From Halichondria panicea (Eukaryota > Porifera > Demospongiae > Suberitida > Halichondriidae), in assembly GCF_963675165.1 (NCBI RefSeq), contig NC_087377.1, positions 7,085,122 to 7,149,121 of the forward strand: DNA of 64,000 bases, read 5' to 3'. This document shows, one piece after another, positions 22,375 to 36,400 of this stretch (position 1 is its first letter; each line of letters opens with the position of its first letter). The position numbers and the translations under genes were made by a program. The notes beneath the pieces are model-generated. The model did no database searches. It saw only the letters and a program-made list of their open reading frames with translations, and was not told where the DNA came from.

Positions 22375-23750
22375 CTTTCTTGAAAAGCATTTCCTCCTTG
22401 TACAGACATCTTCAGAAGATTCTAGATACAGCCTCTAGTCGACTAGAACCCGGACCATGGGCGTTTTTCTCAGAATTGCGTTCGCTTCCAAGAGGCAAAT
22501 GACCTCTCAGGCTCTACTTTTCTTACCTACGCAATTCCGCCATCTTTAAATGACTGCCACAGCAACGCACATGGTAACTTATGAGGTGGGCGTGGCTTTG
22601 ACATCGATAACACAAGCCTCCTTTCTTCAGCTCAGCTCTCCATTCTCTCTCACTTCAGGTATGCTATTTATGCTAGACATATGCATTGACTGGATATACC
22701 ATAGCCATAGGCCTCCATGCTTTTGCACTTGGAAGTACATCTACAGTATATAGTATAAACATGGCTGTCATTTTATCACATAGATTCTGAATAAAATAAT
22801 AATGTTTATTCCAGTCCTGTCTTCTCTTCTTGAACTTCTCTTGCTTCTTGATGTTCCTCTTCAGGTATTTCACTTTCATTATTGAAGAGTATAATATACT
22901 TCTGTCCAACGACCACTTATATAATTATTATCTTCAACAAGATTACAGGACGATGACAAATTAATCAACGTCACATTTATCTTATCATTAATGTACTACT
23001 GCAATGAAAAAAGAAAGGGAATCAAAACTAAAAAACATTTGCAATGTGAACGTTGCTAGGATTGCCAGGAAAAGAAAAGCGCGAAAAAGCGAAGCCTAAA
23101 ACAAGAAATTCGGCGAGTGCATAACTCCAATCCGTTACAACGCCATGAACATGTACAGCCGAGTGGCCTACTGTTGATAATGGTTTTAGAATCAAAATAC
23201 AAGTTGGGTAAAAATGAACGGCGAATAACTGAATTCACAATCATCCACCCACACATCCAACACTTGCATGTTTGCTCAACACTGTAAGGGAAAACATCAC
23301 AAACATTATATAGCTTGCAAAAAATTCACTATACAATGTAATTATAATTATTATGATAAAAATTACTGAAGGATTGGCCAGGAAAAGCACAAAACGAACA
23401 AAAAATTGAAACAGTACATGTGAATGAAGTTGTAACGGATTGGAGTTATGCACTCGCCGAATTTCTTGTTTCTTCGCTTTTTCGCGCTTTTCTTTTCCTG
23501 GCAATCCTAGCAACGTTCACATTGCAAATGTTTTTTAGTTTTGATTAAATATATAGGGATTGCATGGTCATCACTCTACCAGTAAAAATTGCGTGGTATA
23601 TTGGCCGGGAAAACTACCAGTATACATGTGATTGACGTTGTAACGGATTGGAGTTATGCTCTCGTCTGATTTCTTGTTTCCACGCTTTTTTGTGGTTCCC
23701 CGCCAATCCTAGCAATTTTTCACATTGCAAATGTTTTTCTAGTCGGATAT
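21700..23750. repeat. Four copies of a ~150-bp repeat arranged as nested inverted pairs
   Basis: Outer pair: 21705-21845 and 23630-23747 (inverted). Inner pair: 23012-23157 and 23395-23546 (inverted). All share CACATTTGCAATGTGAA-type and ATAACTCCAATCCGTTACAA words. The outer and inner pairs differ from each other more than within a pair (ACGAGAGCATAA versus GCGAGTGCATAA). Confidence 0.65.
22066..22555 (+). repeat. Direct repeat, second copy (first 20424-20850)
   Basis: See 20424-20850. This copy contains a (GTAA)n microsatellite at 22323-22374. Confidence 0.5.
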
Positions 23751-24401
23751 AAAAAGTGTTCGATCTGACTATCTACGTACAGGACTTGGTCTATATTTAG
23801 CATGTTGCTATAATTAGGTAAGGTGAACAAAGTTACGAGCTGACTTTGTCCATAATTATACGGTCTAGATTTTTCTCTAAAGGGTGTGTCATGACAAAAA
23901 ATTCTCATAAATAGAAAACAAAGGGATTTTACAACAAAAGCTCTTTGTAATGTTGAAGAGCTGTGTGTAGGGCACCTGCAAACAAACGATCAAGTCCATA
24001 GCTATACTGGTTTCCTAGACGGAACAACTTCTTTTAGCTAGATTATGAAAATCAAGTGTAAAATCTGCTCTCATCATCCTTTCTTCTCCATTTTTGAAGT
24101 GCACACTAGTAGAGTGTTGCTTCATAATCCTGTGAAGGATCCATGTCTCCCCTGCAGGTAGTTTCATAGTTAGCTTTCCCTAGCAACGTGTGTGTGGGCG
24201 TACGTGGGCGTAGGTGTTCCAGCACCCTTAAATCAGGGAACTTTGGCCCTGCATGTTTGGTGGAACGTCCCCTAAACTTCCCATACACTTGTGGGGAAAA
24301 GTTCATGAACCGGGTGCCCTGGCACCCAATTGAAACAGCTAAAGTGTAAAGTTTACAATGTTGAGCTACTATTATAAAAGTGTAAAGTGTACAATGTTGA
24401 G
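23751..24401. other. 3' flank of receptor B, no gene seen
   Basis: Sequence downstream of the stop codon of paralog B. A small tandem duplication (TAAAGTG/TACAATGTTGAGCTA, about 24340-24405) abuts the stop. The 66-codon minus-strand ORF at 24106-24306 has no recognisable domain. Confidence 0.4.
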
Positions 24402-27400
24402 CTATAAATTAGTTTTTGGGAGCACATCCTCGTACTCGTGAACTGGGTCAATGCTCTCGTACTCTCCCTCTGTTGTTGCCAGAGCTTGTGTTTCATTGAT
24501 CTGTGGTTTCTTTGTTTGCTCATAGGCAATGTTCCTCTTGATCTTGAGTACTGGAGCATAAGCTTCGTTAGGCTGCTCAATTCCTGGAAACGTTGAGCAC
24601 CAATCAACTCTTCCATCTGCATATCAAAGTAACATAGATAGCAAGCAAGACGAAAGTTTCATTATTTACCTTCATTTTGCACCTTTTGTCTTTTTTTTAG
24701 ACCAACTACAATGCCTGCTCCAACAAAAATGACTACAAGCATTAGCAGAATCACCACCACAGTTATCCCTATTATAATTATATAGGTGCATGTAATTTTA
24801 GCTAAACACTATTCGCTTACCAACTATTACTCCTGTGGCCAATGGAAATTGAGACCCAGTAACAGGTACAGGGGGGTCGGTAGGAGACAAGGTAGAAGGT
24901 GCACCTGCATGTACACAACATGCACAGTTAACTGTAACAAAAATGGGCTACCAAATACACTTACTTGTTGGTGGATTGAGTTGCCTAATGAGTGATACCT
25001 TCCCGTCGAAGATGGATTGTGAGCTATTCCAAGAGTAGACTATCACATGGCCATTAGCAAAGGTGTCACTGACAGAGAAGGTCGTTGAACTTGCAAATGA
25101 GTCAATGAGAGCAACTAAAATTCTGTCGAGATTGATGGTAGACTGAAACAAAACAAGACAAACGACATCAGGGTCAGCACAAGTCACTTGTGCATCTCCA
25201 TTTGGCAACTTTGTGACAGAAACGCCTTCACAACTGGGAGGTTGCCCTATATAATTATACAAAATGAATAGGAGAAGTGACACTATAATTATATACACAT
25301 GATCAGAAATACCTCCATCTCCTGAGGGCACCATAACAGATATGTCCCTGCTGTCAGCTGCTATTGAGATGGGCATTCTCGGCAGAAAATTGCGTTCAAG
25401 ATCGAACGTAATCACTCTGTAGTTTCCACTGGGAACAGCTAATATTGTGAAATTTTCACTCCTGCTACGAGGTATGATAATCACTTTTATGCTACCAAAA
25501 TCCAACTCTCCATCAGTGATATGTATCACACAGACGAGAGCTCCGGGAGAGAGGGTACCTTCAACATACTCAATGCTCACACTAATACAGTTTCCTTCAG
25601 GGCAAATGTCTACCGTCAAATTTTGAACATCAGTTGTTCCTACAAGGATAAAACATGTACACAATTAGCCATTATAATTATTGATATACAATAATTATTA
25701 TGGCGTACGTATTGCTATATTTTGGATACTCAGTTCAACACCCCCCAGTGCAGTAAGTGTGACAGTGACGTTGGTTATTATGTCAGAGGGAAGAGGGAAA
25801 CTCAGCACAGTCAGCGGGTATTGTATGATCTCAGTGATGGGACCTGGCAAAGCATCTGAGTCTATTCGGTAATGAGTGAAGTTGCGGCAGTTAGGCACCT
25901 GCAAAATGGAGCACTAAACATAATAATGCTAATGGTAAAGTTTCAGTTACCACATCGTTGAGAGTCACTATTTTCACCAACACATCTCCATTCTGACTGA
26001 TGAGTGGGGCAATGCTATCACCTGCACGTGGAAGAAGAGCTGAGTGAAAATATCAATATACAAAATGTACTGTGCAGTATAGCTACCTGTTACTCGTGTG
26101 AAAAACCCAGGGACTGCAGGTTCACAGGATCTTCCTTCCATTCCTGACTCACTAATTGGAGTCACAGTGAAGGTGAGTATATCACAGACAGTGTGGTTAG
26201 GGTATCCATAATTAAACTGTGCTTGATTTGTTTGCCCATTTAGAGGAGGGAGTGCAACCATCTCATTGGTGCCCAGAGCAGTAAGCGAGATGTCCACACG
26301 ATAGGTATCATTATTCAGAGTGAAGTTATTCGTCACAGAGACAACAAGGTGGGTTTCACTATTCACCACTTCAATAGATACACTCTCTGAGAAAAAAGGC
26401 CTCATTAAATCAAGGCAACCTGTCTATAGGTGTACTCTCTATAATATCTATATACAACTCACCAACTATCAATGTTGCATTCCTTGAGAACACTACACTA
26501 GTCACTGAAGCTGCAAGACACTGAATGACACTGTTGTTGAACTGTAAGCTGGCTGGGATGGTCAGCACTGAGGGATGACCAGAAGTGCCTCCAGCTACTC
26601 TGATTTCAAATGAACTGTTAGGGCTTGTGGTCTGGATGCCACTCACAAACCAAGGGTGAGCTAGTGCTCCAGGAGACAGGCACTTGAACTCTGCCAATAA
26701 TCCCTCGGCTCGTACCACTGACTCAGGCTCAATTGTAAACTGTTGGGCTGTTTATACATACACAATAGACTATAATTATACACTATACAGACTGTATAAG
26801 GTATTAGGCAGACAGAAAGTGTACCATGATCACTACCTTAGATTGGGGTAAATAGTATAGTCTTCTTATTAAGTGTAAAAATGATAATTATATAAACAAA
26901 TTTCTGTGTTACTTTCAGTTGTCCATTTAGGCACAATAGATTGATATTATACGATCTATCTATCGTTTGTCTTCTAATTGCAGCGACACAATTGTGGTTT
27001 TACAGTGCATGGCGCGCACACAAATAGCTACTTTGGCACTTATACTTATTGGAGTGGTGCTATATAGACGTTAGAATGTATGTTATAGTTATAACTCGGG
27101 CACGAGGGATGTATGGAATATATTGCACTGAAGCACGAGGGCGCCAGCCCCGAGGGCTGAGTGCAATTTATACCACACTTACGTCACCACTAATTGATCT
27201 CATTGGTCAACAGCTGTAGGATATATAGAATATTAGCATACAGCCCCAGGCATGCACAGTTTTTCAAGTTGTTTTTTAGTTTTTTCATTTGTTCAAGAAA
27301 GTAAGCAAAGAGAAAAGAGCCATGCTTGACGGTACTAAGACTCAAAGCGACGGCAGAAACACGGAAGGTGCTCTCCAACAAGATGGCTAAGCTTCCATGG

Positions 27401-30400
27401 GTCCATGGGCGCGGTTTAGATACATTTTATCCAAGAAGAGCTTGCAACTCCAGTAAGGGACGTCGAATGGTCAACGCTTGGACCAAGGAACCTCTTGAGC
27501 ATCTGTAGGAGTCAACATGTTGCTCAACTAGCTCTTTGACGGCTGCAAAATCCGGCATAGTCTTGTTCTTTTTTGCAATCTGCATCATGATTGAATTGTT
27601 GCTAGGGGGAGGTCCTTTTATAGTGCTGCGGTCACGTGGTATAAGTCAGATATGCCACACCTACTCGGAGGATATGCACCCTATATATCCTCCGCTATCG
27701 TGGTTACATACCCCTCGGCTCCGCCTCGGAGTAACCACGGTACACAGCCAAAAATCCACGGATCCGTTTCAGGCCGTTAGTTGAAAACGGGCCGTTACGG
27801 GCCCGTGAACGGCCTGTATACAGGATGTAGCCCACCCACGTCCTGTATACAGGCCGTTCTCACAGGCTGTAAACAGGACGTTAGCCCACGTCCTGTTTAC
27901 AGCCCGTGGATACGGGCCTGTATTAGGGCGTAGCACCCACGTCCTGTATACAGGCTGTTGCAGCTGTGTAGCTTATGCGCATGCGCTAGCTTGGGGCAGG
28001 ATGACGTCACCTGACTACAAAAAGAGAATGAGACAGACAGAGCTCTGAGAAAAAATCCTGCTGCTTTGTCACAAGAGGAGCTGCTGGTCCAAAAAGACAA
28101 CTTGAAGAGGACTATACTATTAGTCTACCTGTGAACAGAAAAAGGTGAAGCTGTAGCAGCATGTTATTATATTAAACAGTTATATTATTTTTATTGAACT
28201 TTCTCATAGCAGTTTGTGTTCCTCTAGTTCCACAGCTATTTCAAATCTGTAGTGAATATTTGACCTCTAGTATAGTGTAGTTGGCAGCAAAGGTATGTAA
28301 ATTTCACCTCTACTGTATGTTTATAAATTCAGGTTTGCACGTTGTTATGGACTTTTGAAGCTGGAACACTGGCCAATTTTACAAGGTAAACGTTTTGTTT
28401 TGCTTCTTTTTGAAATAATCCTCCTCATCGTAGGCTCCCATCTGTTCACTATTGATAAAGAGGTGTTGAAGAATGCTCCCAGGTTTGTTATTCTCTTTCA
28501 CTAGCATTCTCTTATTAAACACGCGATCAAATTGACTTTAGATAATGCTGCCGAGTTGAAGTCTGGACTAATTACGTAAGTGCCACTGTTCTATTGTGTT
28601 TTGTGATACGTTATTGCTTCTGTAGACACTAGATGTTGTCAGAAGAATGAACTAAAGATAAAGCAACAGTTTCCTGGTAAGAAAGTTCAGCAACTATGTA
28701 ATCTGTGTGAATAGCGTATTGGTGTACAGTTGCGAGATATCTTCGAGATGGAAAAGAGCCCTTGTAATGTGTACAGCACACTGTAAGCTGTTGACTGACT
28801 TCATAGTACACCGGTAAGATTATTCACAGTGGTGTGTTCTTCTTTTAATCTTCTAACTCTTTTCCAGATGTTGAAAAACTCAAGGTTTGTTTATTGTTTT
28901 CATCTTTAGCACTCGTTACACATGTTATTTAATAGATTTCTTTATTGGCATGCCGAGTTGGAGTCTGGATGTGTTAGGTAAGTGCCATTATTTTGTATGT
29001 GTTGTGGTGATGCATTATATGCCTCATAGATTGAAGTTTTTAGACGAATGATAAAGAGAATGCAACAATTGCCTGGTAAGCAACTTAGTTTAATCTATGT
29101 GAATAAGTATTATTAGTGTACAGCTGGTGAGCTATCTCGGAGATGAAGAACGGCCCTTCAAGCTGTTCACTGACTTCATAGTACGCCGGTAAGCAGTGGT
29201 GTATTTTTTGTATAATTCCCAGCCTCTTCTCTTCAGAGTCTATCTTTGTGCACAAAAACAAGACGAATAATTATAAATACAGTAAGTTAGTATACTTATG
29301 TGGCGTTAACGTTGTTTTTATCTGCAGTGCCACCATGGGGATGTGAAGACACGGACATGATAATGAATAATGAGAGACATAATGTAGCTGAACAGAAATT
29401 AATATAATTATAATTATATATCTTGTTCTTGTCTTCTTTGTCTTTGAATTGTGACCTTTTGAAGCATGATACTAGCTTATTAAATTGTGCATGAGAACAG
29501 TATGATACAGGCTGAATACAGGCCGTTTTGTACAGGCTGTATGTGAACGGCCTGTTTAGTAGTGTCTACCCAACGGTCCCGTATCAGGATGTTGTGAACG
29601 TCCTGTAACGGACATGTAACGGACCTGACACGCCCCGTGGATTTTTGGCTGTGTAGCGGAGGATATATGGGTGCATATCCTCCTCTTAGGTGTGGTATAT
29701 CCTATACTTAGAAAATGCTTGTAGTAATACTGCAATTTGATAGGTCACTGAGAGGTCCATTATTTCACTTATGGACCTGAGGTCTTCTAAGCTAGGTCTA
29801 TTATACTGATTATGCCTACAGGCAATATGATGTCAAGATTAACTTGTATGGAACATGGCAACATCACACAGTTTATATGTTGAAGTCATAGTAACGATGA
29901 TACAGTGCATCATTATTAAAAAATTAATTTTTTTTAAAGTTTTGCGTTCTGCAGTGCCGCTTTGCAGCTTTTATCTCTCTCTTGCAGCTACAATAGCTAG
30001 TGCTCTAGTGCAGAGCTAACTACTATGACAATAGCAACTTTTTATTTGCAATGCGTGATTCTCAAGAAACAGAAACTGCCTTCATCAATGTGAGTTTTTT
30101 TATGTAGACTAGCCAGAGCAAAGCTTTAACGTTGCTTGAGGCTTGTAGAAACTCTTGGTTTCAGAGTCTTCTTTGTGTTAATATAGCCTAGCTTGCTTAG
30201 CACTATTCTAAACTAGTTATAGGCCTTGTCAACGGTCACTATGGAGTTTTGAGACCCTCAGGCCCTTAGTAGCACCCTCGCTACGCTCGAGATGCTACAG
30301 CCTCGGGCCTTCAGGTCTCAAAACCCCATAGAGACCTTGGACTCAGTCTATAACTATTATTTATTTACTGATTCAGTCCGTATCCTAGGTGATGTCCAGT

Positions 30401-33400
30401 AATTATATTATATAATTACTTCCCCCAGGCACTATTCTTATAATCTACTTCCTCAGCAGATTTGAATTGATATGATGCATCTTGACAAAATTTGGTAACT
30501 AGCTGAAGCCTGTAGTCAAATTCTTGCTCTGTGCTTTCTCAGTAGTCAAGGCTGTGGCTCAGAAGTAGAGGATTACAAGTAGACTGTGGTGTTGTTGACA
30601 ATAACAGACTAGTTCAGAGCTACAGTACAGTAACAGCTACAGTACAGGTAGCTAGCTAGCTAGCTACATGTACAAACCTCGCAGCTGCATTTAGTGGTGG
30701 GCGGGTCTGGTCAAAGTTTATGCATGGCTTCCAGCTAGCTGAACCTATAGCTAGCTAGCTCATGTAGCTCCACAGTAGTACTGCTAGTTCTATGCCTGTA
30801 ACTGTTCTCTAACTGCATAATTCTGAGGCTGTGAGAGCAAGTTTGACTGTCTCCACTGATGTTCAAATGACTGTTTTGCTGTTTTTGCAGTAAATAAATC
30901 AGTTGTTGACTGGTTGCCTAGTAATTATGGTTTATAAACAACCTCAGGCCCTTAGTAGCACCCTCGTTACGCTCGAGATGCTACAGCCTCGGGCCTTCAG
31001 GTCTCAAAACCCCATAGAGACCTTGGACTCAGTCTATAACTATTATATATGCCATGCAGCCCGAGTTCACGTGTTATAACTAGTTTATATCCCGAGGGCA
31101 TAGCAACATAACACTGTCCTAGTAACACAATATAAACAGCACAAAAAAAGACAGAGACAACTCTAGACACAGCTCCATCTCTTCTCTCTTCTAGGTACGC
31201 CAGTATCTGCAGCGTATAAGATTGGCATGACCGACGAATGGCTTGACACAAAATTGTTGAAGTTTCAACTGAAATCTGCAAAACAGCCCCACCCCACTTC
31301 TGGTACTGCAAAACAGCCCCGCCCCACTTACTGCTGCAAAGAAACAGCCCCACCCCACTACTCAGTGAATACATGGTATTAGCTGCTGGTCTACGCTCGG
31401 CCTCATAACCAAGCCAAGAAAGCTCGCTTCTACACTGCTGCAAAACAGCTCATGCCCCCAGCAAAAAGAGCCACTTCTAGTGCTACGGTGAAGCAGAATT
31501 GACATGCATCACGATGTCGAGGATTAGGTCGATCTAGGAACACAGAATCTTCCACAAAATGAATCTTGGACAATTTTAAAACCTGCATGGTTGCAAGAAG
31601 AAACTCCAGCAGTGCTAAACATTCATTCCTGCATGGCTGGACATACTTTGATACTTGTTATTATTTTCTCATGCGTATTAATTTAATTTTAAATAATAGT
31701 TAGATACTGTTTAGGAGGTATCTATGGGAATTATAAGCCCAAAGGCCTGCTGTAGTATCCCGAGCGAAGCGAGGGTACTACGAGTGCCTGCGGGCTTATA
31801 ATTCCCATAGATACCTCCTAAACAGTATCTAACGAGTTTAGTTGCTAGGTTCACCATATCAAAACATTTTGTCAAATGAATGTAAAAAATATGTAAAAGT
31901 TGTCATCAAACATTTAATCTACAAGTATACAAATGCAGTAAAAAGTGAGACAAAAACACACAATTTGTACTTCAAACACTAAAAAAGAAGGAATTTTACC
32001 TAGAAATAATTTTAGTTTGCTCTCTATTGTATAATCTAGCTATTACTCTTTCCAATGATACCTCACATGCAGTTTCTACATGAGCTGCATACAGTGTTTT
32101 TCAGGTTTGAAATATAACAGTGATGACAGTTTTACCATTGAATTGCAGTGACTGGAAAGGGACTGTCCCATACTTTACATCATAAATTTTTGTGGGAAGG
32201 GTATTTACCTTTAGTTCGGTGCTAGGCAGCACAAGTAATTCCTAAGGATTCATATGAATGTGGGTTGCCTAGTTTCCTGTTAGTGTTAAGCAGCGTTAAT
32301 TTTGCATAAGTGCATGTAAGTAGAGCTAGCTAAAGTTTATTGTGCCAGCTAGACTACTGTATACCTACTGAGGATGACAGATCAGCCCAAGTAACAGCCA
32401 AGGTATACTACTGTAACATAGAGCTGATGTCAAGTTTCCAAGACAAGTAAGGCAAAGCAAAGACAGTGCCCAGGAACTGAAGAAAGCCCCTGAAAAACTC
32501 TCTCCTGGTGGGATTTACCGACACTGACGATCCATCAAGAGATAGTTAACATATATAATTATATCGGATATGATGATGAGTAGAGTAATTATGAATGGAG
32601 AGAATAGCTGGTAGACTTGATGGACTGGATGAAAGTCCGAACAGTGACACTAGCTGGTAGACTTGATGGACTGGATGAAAGTCCGAACAGTGACTGATAA
32701 CTGATTACAGACTTAGTGTATTCTCTTTTTCATTGTATTTTGAGTTAGGAACCAAGATTAAAGTATAATCTGGTCTGCAGAAGAAAGGTACAGATGCTAA
32801 CTTGAATCTATGCTACCTTGTTTGCTAATTACACTGCAGTACTTTTATTATTATTTTATTATGAAGAGGAAATGACAAATATGACAAGTTATGACACGAA
32901 AACGTCACAATTATTGAGTGGGCGGTAACAATTTTAATTTGACATTTCACATTGCAATGTTTTGATATGCTTCAAAAACTAACCGAAAGAATGGACGCGG
33001 ACGAAGACCTAGGCCTAGACAATAATTAATAATGACCGAGCCCATATAGACCCCGCCCTCTACAACATAAATGTGGAGGCGGAGTAGTTCTACAGAACAA
33101 AGAAAGGAAGAGGAGCTGGACAAGCCAACAGAACCTGCACAATCTTTTCTACCTAACTCAAAGCGAATGAAGCAAAGTGTCTGCAGGCCTCTTATCACGG
33201 CAGGTGCAGTGTACAGTTTGGATAGTGATATCTGCATAAGGTGAATAATTAGAATGGAAATCCCGGGATTGACCTGTTCAAGGATATAGATGCTTGTTTT
33301 GCTGACTTTCGAGTGTGCCTAGACTCCGAAATGAAGCGCTTGCAGAGAGCTGGACTAGGGTCACAAAAGAAGGCTGAACCTCTAATACATACTCCGTGCA

Positions 33401-36400
33401 ACTGCTGCTACTAGACTCTACAACGCTGGAGTGGACGAACAAATGATAATGGAAACAACTGGACACCGAAGCTTGGAAGGAGTTTGCAGCTACAAGAGAA
33501 CTTTTGAGTGTCAAAAGAAGTCAGTTTCAGACATCCTCAACGTAAAGCCAATTAACATACTGGCACACACTGATCACTCACAGATGGCAGTGCAACAGAA
33601 CTCACAGACCAACTGCTGTCAATTTATGCCTCCAAACTAGTGCCTGCAACGTTATACCATCAATCTCTCTATGCCTACATCCAACAACCAACGTATTAAC
33701 AGCGACTGAACATTATAATTTTTTGTCATTACAGTTACTTCTCATTGTTTTTTATAATACAATCTACAAAAAACATGTTTGAAAAACACAAAAATTAATA
33801 AAGAAGGGTTGTTGTGAACATGAAAATTACAGGTTTATATGAGAATTTACAGGTTAATATGGGAAATATAAACCTAGCCTCGGTCCCAGGCCGATTTTTT
33901 TTAATAGAACGAAGTTGAAAAATACGGCCTGGTATTGATTGTATCTGGGCGTGGCAGGAACCGGAAACAAAAGCAGTGATTCTTTACATTTTGTTTCCTG
34001 CTTTTTTTCTGAAATACTAAAGGTGTACGTAGAGGCATTTTACTCCCGTAAAAGTTACAGTAATTTAGCTCCGTGTCATGTTCTCAATTTATAGCTAGCT
34101 AGCTATGGCATGCAACGCGTTGTCTTGTTTGAAGCAAGATGGCCTCACTCTCATGGCAGAACAGGCCCAGGCTCTCAAGCTCCTGTTTGAGGGAAGGGAC
34201 GTGTTTATCTGGTTCCCAACGGGGTATGGCAAGTCTCTCTGCTATATCAGTTGCTACCCTTTTTAATGGACTACAAGCTAGGTAGGACCAAGGCTCCTCC
34301 TGTTAACAAAAGTGTTGTTTTTGTTAATTGTCTCTCCCCTTGTATCTCTCATCATGAGACTCATGATTGACCAGGTCAGGAGTCTAAACAATAGAGGTGT
34401 TTCTGCTGCCATCCTCAGTAGCAATAAAGGAATCGACAAAGATTTGGTTGCCACTGCCAAAGAAGTGTCTTCTGGGAAGTATTTCCTGCTGTATACTGCC
34501 CCAGAGGCTGTTGTTGAAGACCACTGTTGGAGGATTCATTTTTTGTTGTACCACGAGTCAATTTGTTTTATGTATAAAAAACCACGCCCAGATCACGCCC
34601 AAATACAATCAATATACCAGGCCAAGGGCGTATACAGAGAAGAGGGCATGCAACTCACTATGTACCCTACGTACTCATCCGACTTCGTATCAGAGACCGG
34701 ATATGCTAAAAATAGAATCCAGTATACGGACGTGAACAAGTGGGCGGTGTTGTTTACGGAGTTATAATTATGGGCGTGTACATCAGAGCTGCCTAGCCTT
34801 TGCTAGCTAGCTAGCTAACAGTGGAGTATTATTTTAGAGAAGTGTCATGACCAGTCCTAGTCCAGCCAGGTCCAAGACAACCCCTTCGAGCGGGAAGTTA
34901 AGTGCTGGGCGCATTGTTAAGAAGTACCAGAGACTCAGGAAGACAGGTTTATTGTACCTAGGTTTCATCTTCTTGGAGTTGCAACTGTTGGATGGTTTGC
35001 CTTTGACACTGCTAGTACGAGCCATACTGCTGCTGAGAACTAGTTTTACTATGCTGCAATCGAGCTAGCTAGCTAGCACAGATATAAAAAAGACTTTGAT
35101 TTACCTTGTGCGGTCAAAGTTACGCGTGGGCGTTTTGTGGGCAGTTCTAAAAATAGCTCAATAAGAAGTAGGATGATTCTGAGAATTGGGCGAGTTGCAT
35201 GCCCTCTTCTCTGTATGGCCTAGTAGGCGACCTAGCGTTCAATTGGAGACGGATCGGCCGGGGGTCGAGGCTAATTTTATAAAACCCTGTACTGACCAAT
35301 CAGATTGCTGGATTCTGGGCTACTAGTAACTAATTTAATTGTCTGTCTAATTGCCAGTGCAATATGACTTTGCGGTCAGTGCAATATGACTTTCAGCAGT
35401 GCAATATGCTTCATGGCAACAACGTAGCAACGGGATATAAGTATTAGTATTTGCACATTATAAGTCTAGATATTATAGTAAAGTACTGAAGGTCTTTTTA
35501 CTTTTTCAGATACCAGAATTAATATTTATTTTCCACTTAGTACAGTTAGGTCACCAAAGTGCTAAGTATGTGCAAGTGAAATAAGAGTTGAAATGCTGCA
35601 AATGCAGGAAACAACTTGCTATCACTCTCAAAGGAAGCTTTATACTTTGCAAATCCAGAAATCCAGGTCCTAAAAGTATGGCTATAGATTATATTATAGT
35701 ATAGAAGCCTGCATGTAGAATCTCTACAAATATCCCGTTGCTACGTTGTTGCCAAGTGCAATATGAAGCATATTGCACTGTACACAGCCAAAAATCCACG
35801 GGGCGTGTCAGGTCCGTTACATGTCCGTTACAGGACGTTTACCACATCCTGATACGGGACCGTTGGGTAGACACTACTAAACAGGCCGTTCACATACAAC
35901 CTGTAAACAGCCCGTACAAACGGCCTGTATTCAGCCTGTATCATACTGTTCTCATGCACAATTTAATAAGCTAGTATATCATGCTTCAAAAGGTCACAAT
36001 TCAAAGACAAAGAAGACAAGAACAAGATATATATATATATTAATTTCTGTTCAGCTACATTATGTCTCTTATTATCATGTCCGTGTCTTCACATCCCCAA
36101 GGTGGCACTGCAGATAAAAACAACCAGTTGAACCGTACGTTAACGCCACATAAGTATACTAACTTACTGTATTTATATTCGTCTTGTTTTTGTGCACAAA
36201 GATAGACTCTGAGGAGAAGAGGCTGGGAATTATACAAAAAATACACCACTGCTTACCGGCGTACTATGAAGTCAGTGAACAGCTTGAAGGGCCGTTCTTC
36301 ATCTCCGAGATAGCTCGCCAGCTGTACACTAATAATACTTATTCACATAGATTAAACTAAGTTGCTTACCAGGCAATTGTTGCATTCTCTTTATCATTTG

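Noticed and set aside
27326-27508. 60-codon + ORF near 27.3 kb
   Set aside because: No recognisable domain or splice context; lies in the TE-rich B intron.
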